Shown here: piece by piece, positions 1-7,300 of the stretch | How positions within the stretch are numbered: the stretch's first letter is position 1 | Layout of the letters: every line of letters starts with the position of its first letter | Source: an uncultured Collinsella sp. | Lineage (GTDB): Bacteria; Actinomycetota; Coriobacteriia; Coriobacteriales; Coriobacteriaceae | Assembly (NCBI GenBank): GCA_902494295.1 | Contig: CABUSL010000076.1 | Coordinates: 1 to 9,871 of the forward strand | Direction: 5' to 3' | Length of the DNA: 9,871 nucleotides | Translations under genes and position numbers: made by a program | Notes under the pieces: model-generated | Seen by the model: the letters and a program-made list of their open reading frames with translations, nothing else | Database searches by the model: none | Told to the model about the DNA's origin: nothing

Positions 1-23
1 GGAGAGCACTTAATGTGCTCTCC
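1..23. repeat. Perfect 9-bp inverted repeat at window edge
   Basis: GGAGAGCAC at 1-9 is the exact reverse complement of GTGCTCTCC at 15-23, with a 5-nt loop. No T-run follows on the + strand, so it does not look like a + strand terminator. It could end a minus-strand gene or be part of a bidirectional terminator whose T-run lies outside the window. From 24 to 109 I see no gene or clear signal. Confidence 0.5.
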
Positions 24-109
24 GTGCGAGCAGGACTGTCCGAGCAGGCGACTTCGCATGCCGCCGGGCAGCCGGGGGCGACACCCCTCAAAGATTTTCA
101 AAAAAGTTG

Positions 110-139
110 TTGACGCGCGCGTAACGACTCGTCTAATAT
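110..139 (+). promoter_or_regulatory. Promoter of the tRNA cluster
   Basis: TTGACG (110-115) is followed after 18 nt by TAATAT (134-139), close to the sigma-70-type consensus at both hexamers. An A/T-rich stretch (about 91-109) just upstream could act as an UP-like element. Transcription would begin near 146-147, a few bases before the mature 5' end of the first tRNA, which suits a stable-RNA promoter. Confidence 0.75.
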
Positions 140-153
140 ATCCCTTGCGCGAT

Positions 154-230
154 GGACCTGTAGCTCAGTTGGTTAGAGCGTCCGGCTGATAACCGGGAGG
201 TCACAAGTTCGAATCTTGTCAGGTCCACCA
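154..230 (+). tRNA. tRNA-Ile(GAT), copy 1
   Basis: The sequence folds into a full cloverleaf. The 7-bp acceptor stem is GGACCTG/CAGGTCC and the D-arm is 163-179. The anticodon stem is TCCGG/CCGGG with one wobble pair, around the loop CTGATAA, giving anticodon GAT at 188-190. The T-arm is ACAAG-TTCGAAT-CTTGT, the discriminator base is A, and CCA is encoded at 228-230. It reads the ATC/ATT isoleucine codons. The gene is identical to the copy at 378-454, and the identity extends 3 nt upstream of each. Confidence 0.97.
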
Positions 231-241
231 CTTTCTTTCGC

Positions 242-286
242 AATAAACACCCCAGCGAGAGCCGAGTCGCCGCTGGGGTGTTTATT
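242..286 (+). terminator. 16-bp hairpin between tRNA-Ile and tRNA-Ala
   Basis: AATAAACACCCCAGCG (242-257) is perfectly complementary to 271-286, with a 13-nt loop. The GC-rich core is flanked by A/T-rich ends, so the 3' arm finishes in TTTATT, as in a bidirectional intrinsic terminator. tRNA-Ala begins only 11 nt later with no room for its own promoter. The hairpin must therefore be leaky, be a processing structure rather than a terminator, or sit upstream of a silent tRNA-Ala. The structure is certain from the sequence; its role is not. Confidence 0.65.
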
Positions 287-297
287 ACTGTCTCCGT

Positions 298-373
298 GGG
301 GGTTTAGCTCAGCTGGGAGAGCGCGGGCTTTGCAAGCCTGAGGTCAGGGGTTCGATCCCCCTAACCTCCACCA
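298..373 (+). tRNA. tRNA-Ala(TGC)
   Basis: The acceptor stem GGGGGTT/AACCTCC has one G-T wobble. The D-arm is 307-322. The anticodon stem CGGGC/GCCTG encloses the loop TTTGCAA, giving anticodon TGC at 331-333. The T-loop is TTCGATC and CCA is encoded at 371-373. It reads GCN alanine codons, with preference for GCA and GCG. It sits between the two tRNA-Ile genes and only 4 nt before the second. Ile(GAT)-Ala(TGC) pairs usually lie in the 16S-23S spacer, but no rRNA is visible here. Confidence 0.97.
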
Positions 374-377
374 TGAT

Positions 378-454
378 GGACCTGTAGCTCAGTTGGTTAG
401 AGCGTCCGGCTGATAACCGGGAGGTCACAAGTTCGAATCTTGTCAGGTCCACCA
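378..454 (+). tRNA. tRNA-Ile(GAT), copy 2
   Basis: This gene is identical base for base to the tRNA-Ile at 154-230, with anticodon GAT at 412-414 and encoded CCA at 452-454. It lies 4 nt after tRNA-Ala, so the two must be processed from one precursor. A strong terminator follows. The lack of any difference between copies points to recent duplication or gene conversion. Confidence 0.97.
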
Positions 455-468
455 TCAAAACTGTGAAG

Positions 469-501
469 AGCCCTGAGGCGTTGCCTCGGGGCTTTTTTCT
501 T
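469..501 (+). terminator. Intrinsic terminator of the tRNA cluster
   Basis: AGCCCTGAGGC (469-479) and GCCTCGGGGCT (483-493) form an 11-bp stem with one T-G wobble and a GTT triloop. TTTTTCTT follows directly. The preceding GAAG can extend the stem into the U-run. This is a textbook Rho-independent terminator 15 nt after tRNA-Ile copy 2. Confidence 0.92.
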
Positions 502-526
502 GTCTGCGATAAATCTCATTTTGGTT

Positions 527-556
527 TTGTGTGCTGTGCGAAAGATTGGGTAGTAT
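527..556 (+). promoter_or_regulatory. Possible promoter of the nuclease-domain operon
   Basis: TTGTGT (527-532) and TAGTAT (551-556) are 18 nt apart in the gap between the tRNA terminator and the first CDS. A promoter is needed here because the terminator isolates this gene from the tRNAs. The hexamers match the consensus only moderately, and TATAGC at 554-559 is an alternative -10. The 5' leader would be about 50 nt. Confidence 0.4.
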
Positions 557-613
557 AGCTATTCAATGCGGTGGAGCTGCCGCGTGTTAACCGCTACGTA
601 CCGGAGGTGTTCC

Positions 614-1114
614 ATGGTTCGTGTCGACATAGAGACCATCGTCATGGCCGCCGGTCCCGTGCCATCGCTTATCGTGCTTCGCGAGCGCTGCAGCAAATCG
701 GACTCGCCTGCACCGCTGCGTTCCCTTTCCATTCAGACTGGTTCGTTTGAGGCCGCGGCCATCAGCCGTGGCATCGATAGCGGTCGCGCCGAGCGCCCGA
801 TTACCCATGACCTGTTGCTCGATACTGTTGGCGCCCTGGGCGCCAAGCTCGAGCGCATCGAGATCGTTCGCGCCGAGCCGCCGGTGTTCTACGCGACGAT
901 CGTCGTACTGGCCGATGGTGACGAGCGCAAGATCGATGCCCGTCCCAGTGATGCCATTGCCCTTGCCGTGCGCAGCAATGCCCCCATGTTTGTGGAGGAC
1001 GACATCATGAATCGCTTGGGTACCGTTTCTGCCCATGCCGAGGAAGCTGACGACGAGCAGGAGTTCGAGAAGTTCGACGAGTTCGTCCATACGCTCTCCC
1101 CCGATGACTTCTAA
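614..1114 (+). CDS. Bifunctional nuclease (BFN/DUF151) domain protein
   Basis: A 166-residue protein of the bifunctional nuclease family, whose members elsewhere are reported to have DNase and RNase activity; the physiological substrate in bacteria is not settled. Family hallmarks are in order: LSIQTGSFEAAAI (residues 38-50), RPITHDLL (61-68), and ARPSDAIALAVR...APMFV (109-127). A short acidic C-terminal tail rich in E and D follows (about 137-166). The ATG at 614 is chosen because GGAGG (603-607) lies 6 nt upstream and the protein then begins MVRVDIETI, as is usual for the family. The frame stays open upstream to an ATG at 566, but that extension is unlike the family. No transmembrane segment is visible, so it is probably cytoplasmic. 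It is the first gene of a tight run of three. The family call is firm; activity is inferred. Confidence 0.9.
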   Translation: MVRVDIETIVMAAGPVPSLIVLRERCSKSDSPAPLRSLSIQTGSFEAAAISRGIDSGRAERPITHDLLLDTVGALGAKLERIEIVRAEPPVFYATIVVLADGDERKIDARPSDAIALAVRSNAPMFVEDDIMNRLGTVSAHAEEADDEQEFEKFDEFVHTLSPDDF

Positions 1115-1147
1115 ATGCTCGACAAACACGCGACGGAGTGCACTCTC

Positions 1148-1504
1148 ATGAGCGCCGGCGTTTCTGCTGAGGCGGCTGCGATCGCCCGCGAGGCCCAGAT
1201 GCGCTCGGAGGCTTCTGAGGCGGCTCGCATTGCCTATGTGACGCAGGCCCGCACGCTTCGCGAGCGCCGCGGCTCGTTTATCAAGATGGTTGTCGTCTCC
1301 GTCCTTGTCGCGGCAATCTGCTCGCGCCTTCGTGGTACAGTTGGTGCGCTTGGGTTTTCGATCTCTACGGGCCTCGTGATCTGGGGCGTGGTCGATGCGG
1401 TCATGCTGACCAGTCAGATCAAGGTGCTCGACAAGCGCGCGATGGATATGATGTGCGCCCGCGACGCCGCCGCCAAGATCGCCGCCGAGGCACAAGAACT
1501 GTAA
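1148..1504 (+). CDS. Small two-helix membrane protein, function unknown
   Basis: A 118-residue protein with an alanine/glutamate/arginine-rich, helix-prone N-terminus (about 1-42). Two hydrophobic stretches, about 44-60 (KMVVVSVLVAAICS) and 64-88 (TVGALGFSISTGLVIWGVV), look like a transmembrane hairpin. A second charged helix (about 91-118) ends the protein, and both tails probably face the same side. The start at 1148 is preferred because GGAG (1135-1138) lies 9 nt upstream. An in-frame ATG at 1115, touching the previous stop, would add 11 residues but has no visible ribosome-binding site. It lies 33 nt after the nuclease-domain gene and 30 nt before the next, so it is very likely co-transcribed with both. 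I do not recognise a family. Confidence 0.7.
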   Translation: MSAGVSAEAAAIAREAQMRSEASEAARIAYVTQARTLRERRGSFIKMVVVSVLVAAICSRLRGTVGALGFSISTGLVIWGVVDAVMLTSQIKVLDKRAMDMMCARDAAAKIAAEAQEL

Positions 1505-1534
1505 CGACGCCAGACTCGATGGGAAGGTCTAAAG

Positions 1535-1984
1535 ATGGCACAGGATATGCAGGACGCCGGTAACGTCTCCGCCGAGCTCGACGCCATGGTGTGTGACCTG
1601 ATTGGTGCGTTCTTGGACGACCTTGCCGCCGGCGAGAATCCGGGCGTAGTTGTGGCGATTGAGGACGCTGCTTCCAACCGATATCTGGCGGCGCTCGACG
1701 AGGACGGCGAAGAGGCGTGCCTGGAGGCGGCCACCAACTTTATCTCCGAGCACAAGATGGGTCTTAAGGACGAGGGCCTGGGCCGTATCGCCCGATATGC
1801 CATCGGCTATACCGGTTGTGTCGAGATCGATGGCGGCTACCATGACGCCCTGCTCGTGAGCTTCTTTGAGACGACGCTCGAGAGTGGTTTTTCGGCATAT
1901 GTGCTGTATGAGGGCATGGGCGCCGGCGATGGTTTTATGTGGAGCGACCCTGAACCTGCAGGTGAGGAAACCCCTCTCATCTAA
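1535..1984 (+). CDS. Acidic conserved-looking protein, function unknown
   Basis: A 149-residue soluble protein with no signal peptide and no membrane segment. It is strikingly acidic, with about 30 Asp/Glu against about 5 Lys/Arg. It has a plausible alpha/beta pattern: a helical N-terminus (about 10-33), a strand-like VVVAIED (38-44), a helix around 60-72, and two strand-like segments in the C-terminal half (GCVEI and ALLVSFFE). GAAGG (1523-1527) lies 7 nt before the ATG. It is third in the run with the nuclease-domain and membrane proteins. The 117-nt gap to typA holds no convincing terminator (only a 5-bp GCTCA/TGAGC stem without a T-run), so read-through into typA is possible. I do not recognise the family. 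The GC-rich, third-position-biased codons match its neighbours, which supports real coding. Confidence 0.75.
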   Translation: MAQDMQDAGNVSAELDAMVCDLIGAFLDDLAAGENPGVVVAIEDAASNRYLAALDEDGEEACLEAATNFISEHKMGLKDEGLGRIARYAIGYTGCVEIDGGYHDALLVSFFETTLESGFSAYVLYEGMGAGDGFMWSDPEPAGEETPLI

Positions 1985-2101
1985 AATCGCTAAAATAAAC
2001 GAGTTTTCGGTAAAAGGCTCAATATTCCCGCTGAGCGTTGTATCGCTGGGCGGGCCGCATACGCGTGCCGTTTGTATATGGATAGAAGATAGGGGAACTA
2101 C

Positions 2102-3940
<1,839 letters not shown>

Positions 3941-3968
3941 GTGCCGGGCTTTATAGCGTCTAACAAGA

Positions 3969-4002
3969 AAGGGCGTCGACCGCAATGGTCGGCGCCCTTT
4001 TT
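3969..4002 (+). terminator. Intrinsic terminator of typA
   Basis: AAGGGCGTCGACC (3969-3981) pairs with GGTCGGCGCCCTT (3987-3999) in a 13-bp stem with one T-G wobble and a GCAAT loop. The 3' arm runs into five consecutive T. It separates typA from the surface-protein locus. Confidence 0.92.
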
Positions 4003-4030
4003 GGTGCAAGGGGACAGGTTACTTTGCACC
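4003..4030. repeat. REP-like inverted repeat after the typA terminator
   Basis: GGTGCAA (4003-4009) and TTGCACC (4024-4030) are exact inverted arms around GGGGACAGGTTACT, and G-T/G-C pairs can extend the stem to 9 bp. It abuts the typA terminator with no gap. From memory, very similar short sequences with a GGGGACAGGTTAC core recur between genes in gut actinobacteria and other bacteria, so I regard it as an extragenic palindromic repeat. That recurrence cannot be confirmed from one copy. Confidence 0.5.
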
Positions 4031-4131
4031 ACGGTGGAGGAGGTTATCCCCCGAGCGGCTTTCCAGCCAAAGTAAAGTTGTTTAAACATATACATAATTC
4101 CACAGGATATAACCGCTTTGATACAAAACCG

Positions 4132-4215
4132 TTAACAGATAAATATCAACTGGTATTACATTAAAAGACCTCTTTACCAGCGGTTTACATGACTGTTATC
4201 TATATTGTATTTTAT
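4132..4215 (+). promoter_or_regulatory. AT-rich promoter region of the surface-protein locus
   Basis: The stretch from about 4071 to 4220 is distinctly AT-rich between two GC-rich blocks. Two candidate promoters stand out: TTAACA (4132-4137) with an extended TGG-TATTAC (4151-4159), and TTTACA (4184-4189) with TATTTT (4208-4213). The second would start transcription near 4220, just before the structured leader. A 7-bp inverted repeat (AACCGCT 4111-4117, AGCGGTT 4179-4185) brackets the first candidate. It could be an operator or chance. Between 4031 and 4070 I see nothing specific. Confidence 0.4.
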
Positions 4216-4227
4216 GCATTGTGGCAT

Positions 4228-4311
4228 AGACGAACCGTCTTAGAAGTTGCCCCCAATGGGTTCTTGCAATGCGCTAGGTAGGTTCTCGTAGATGTTGGGG
4301 GCTTGTGTTCG
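4228..4311 (+). promoter_or_regulatory. Potential structured 5' leader of the adhesin gene
   Basis: GCCCCCAA (4249-4256) and TTGGGGGC (4295-4302) are an exact 8-bp pair enclosing 38 nt. Outside it, CGAAC (4231-4235) can pair with GTTCG (4307-4311), giving a nested two-stem fold. The same CGAAC is also within a local hairpin, AGACG-AAC-CGTCT (4228-4240), so the two pairings exclude each other. GGTTCT occurs twice inside the loop (4259-4264, 4281-4286). No T-run follows, so it is not an evident attenuator. It matches no riboswitch consensus I know. It ends about 50 nt before the start codon. Confidence 0.4.
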
Positions 4312-4363
4312 ATCCGACGATTCGCCGTATTCCACACTGTGTTGTAGGAATTAAGGGACAACT

Positions 4364-7300
4364 ATGGACGCACACCGCTCACGGTCGCTGGGTATGGCGA
4401 CCCTGGTCTTTATTTTAATTAGCCTTACCGCTGCAGTTTTTCACGGCGCAGCCCCCGTGCGCGCTGAGGATGCGACGACGCCGACGCCGATTGTGATTGA
4501 TGAGAATACGGCGGACGTTACGGTTGGGCTGTATGCCGATAAGGAACGTCAGCAGCCTTTCGGTAAAGAGAGCTCACCCTCGATTACGACAGCCGATACT
4601 ATCTACGGTTCTATGGAGGCTCATTTTTATGAGAATTGTGGGCCTACACCTGAAAGGCTTGAGGCGATCTATACCTTTCCCAATTCGATTGCTGTGGAGA
4701 ACAACGAGGGCGGTGTCTTATGGACGGACGATACCGAGAATGCACAAAGGATGGGAACTTGGTACATAAAGGATAACAAGTTCGTTTTTAATTACGATGA
4801 CAGCTATCTCAGCGGCCATCCCTCTTCGCTCTATGTGCGGATCAATTTCGAGTTTACGCTCAAAGACAAAGATGTAGATGACGGCAAAAAAGCCGAACTG
4901 AAATTTCCAGGCGTTGGCGAAGCTGTGCCGATTAAGATTCAAGATGGCGCAGTTGAGGGAAGTAAATCGGGTATCTTTTCTCAGGATAGCAGTACTGGAA
5001 TTGCCAAGATAACTTGGACTATTATTCTGAGTGTTACGTCGCACGCAACGGATGTAAAGCTGATCGATACGCTCGGCGACTACCTGGACTTTGACCAAAG
5101 CAGCTTCAAGCTCGATGGAAATCCTCTTGGTTCGTCCGTGAGCATCGAAGAGCGAACTGCAATATTGTCGCTAGGTAACCTTTCTCAGGGCGACCATACC
5201 GTTACCTACGAAACGACAGTTAGCAAGAACTTGTCTCTTTCTAATGGCACACCTACGCAAGGTAGGAATAGCGTACAAGCAACTTGGGGAAAAGCAAATC
5301 CCCAACAATCTCTTACGATTAACGGGGTGTCGGAACCGTTTCAATACGACATGATTCAAAAAGGGGCTGGCTCCGGAACATCGTCTGTCATCACTTGGAA
5401 GGTTGTGCTCAACAGGGGATCTCTCAAGGCCGATATGTCTGGCTACGCCTTTACCGACAAGCTCGATGGCAAGCAGGATTATATTGGCAACTACAAGGTC
5501 TACAAGGGAGAGACCGCCGATGAAAAACAAAAGATTGATGAGAGAACGCTGAGCGAGTCAGGGGATTCATTTAGCTATACGTTTAATCCAAAAGAGGGCG
5601 ACCGGTATGCGACCTATTGCATCGTCTATCAAACCAAGCTGAAAGATGAGAAATCCTACGAAAAGGTAAGCAACACGGCAAGCGTGAAAAAAGAAGGTTC
5701 AGATCAGCCCTCCGGAGAAAGCACCGCATACTACAACCGTCCTTGGACGGGCAAGACCATTCGTAAAACACTGCTTAATCCGGATGAGGCATCTCGGACC
5801 GGAAAAGCAACTTGGCAATTACGCGTAGAGCTCCGTGATTACGTAAATGCGAAAAACCCAACATCCGTTCTTATCAAAGATACCATGCTGGCGGCTTGGA
5901 AGCAGACTATGGGGCCGGATACCTCCGATGGTCCTTCACATGTAATTACCATCGGGGATACCAAGCTGGACCAAGGTCCCGATTGGAAGTTTGAGGGAGG
6001 CGCAGATCTGTCGCAGAAAAGCAACCAACATAACTGCAATATCCGAATAACCAATATGGATAAAGTCAAAAAAGCACTGGATAAAGACCCTGAAGTGGTT
6101 ATTACGTATAAAACGGTGACCGACGCACTTCCTGGTTGGTACTCTAACTTTGCCTCTGTTGATGGGTTTAGCGGCTATTCTGATTACGTTTTTTACTATG
6201 TTGAAAGCGAAACGAAGCCTTCGGTAGAGAAGAGCGTAAAAATAAATGAAGATGGTTCGCAGGCACGGTGGGATGAGGCGTTTGATTGGAAACCAGTTGA
6301 TGGCTCGAACGACAAAGGTGCGTGGATTGTCGACTGGACGGTCTATGTCAATCGAGTTAAGACTCCTGCCGATGAATCTTATGGCGCGGGCAAGCTTAAT
6401 GGTAAAGATGTCGTTGTTAAAGATGAGCTTCCTGATGGAATGAGTTATATCCCCTGTTCGGCTAAATATTCTTTGTATTCAAATCCCTACGAGACGGCGG
6501 TGCCCGGCCGCGAATGGGAACATGAGAGAGAAAAAACCGAGGCTTCGGGTGTCTTGCTGACGCCTGCCGTTGATCGTCGAGAGGTTACGTTTTCGATTCC
6601 AACGGAAAAGTTGAGTAACAATACAGGCTATGTGAAGCTGACGTATGCAACTGCTGTCAAGAGGTCAGTGGTCGACACGTCAAAGAACCTCGGCGAGCTT
6701 ACGAACTCGGCGAGTGCGAGCTCGGATAATAAGGATTTTAAGGCGGGCTCTGATACCGTACAGATCAAGAACGACGTATTGTCAAAGACCGGTGCGTCAG
6801 TAAGTAATAGTAAACGAATTCACTACACGATTTTTGTTAATGAATCGGCGCTAGACCTAAAAGACGGAACCGACTACCTCGATCTATATGATGTGATGGA
6901 TTCTAAGTGCACGTTTATCCCCTCGTCGCTTAGCGTATCTGAGCGCGATAACGGCGAATGGCGTGTGCTGACAAAAGAAAAATACAGGACGGCTCTTGAT
7001 CTCTTTGTCGGAGGCGCTGGAAAGCAGCAGCGATTGACGTTGAGGCTTCCCGATGAGAAATATCTGAAAGTAGAATATGAAGTTCTGTCCGGTGAGTCTG
7101 GTACAGTTTCCCTTTCCAACGAGGCACAGCTTGAAGGTATTGCAGGCGGGTATGTGAAACACGAACGTGAATATGACATAGATGCCGGCGCATCGGGAGG
7201 CGGAACGGGGCACGGCATTGTGGTCCACAAAGTGGATGAAAAGGACGTTACCGCGCCGTTGGCTGACGCTACGTTCACACTCTATGCGATTGACATGGAT

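Larger units (their letters stand above)
151..454 (+). repeat. 80-bp exact direct repeat (151-230 and 375-454)
   Basis: The two tRNA-Ile genes with the 3 preceding bases (GAT) form an exact 80-bp direct repeat. The copies are 224 bp apart and bracket the 16-bp hairpin and tRNA-Ala. Recombination between them would delete the hairpin, tRNA-Ala and one tRNA-Ile. Sequences outside the 80 bp differ (upstream CGC versus CAT; downstream CTTTC versus TCAAA). Confidence 0.9.

Noticed and set aside
587..1495. 302-codon minus-strand open frame opposite the nuclease-domain and membrane-protein genes
   Set aside because: Same effect of codon bias; no ribosome-binding site or family motif, and the + strand gene carries clear family motifs.
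1985..2101. Promoter or terminator between the acidic-protein gene and typA
   Set aside because: AT-rich patches (1985-2000, 2075-2090) give no pair of hexamers at a usual spacing, and the GCTCA/TGAGC stem (2017-2036) is short and lacks a T-run. Nothing firm can be placed.
4228..4311. Assignment of the adhesin leader to a cyclic-di-GMP riboswitch
   Set aside because: A GGTAGG-like stretch recalls part of the GEMM motif, but the other conserved elements and the tetraloop-receptor arrangement are absent.
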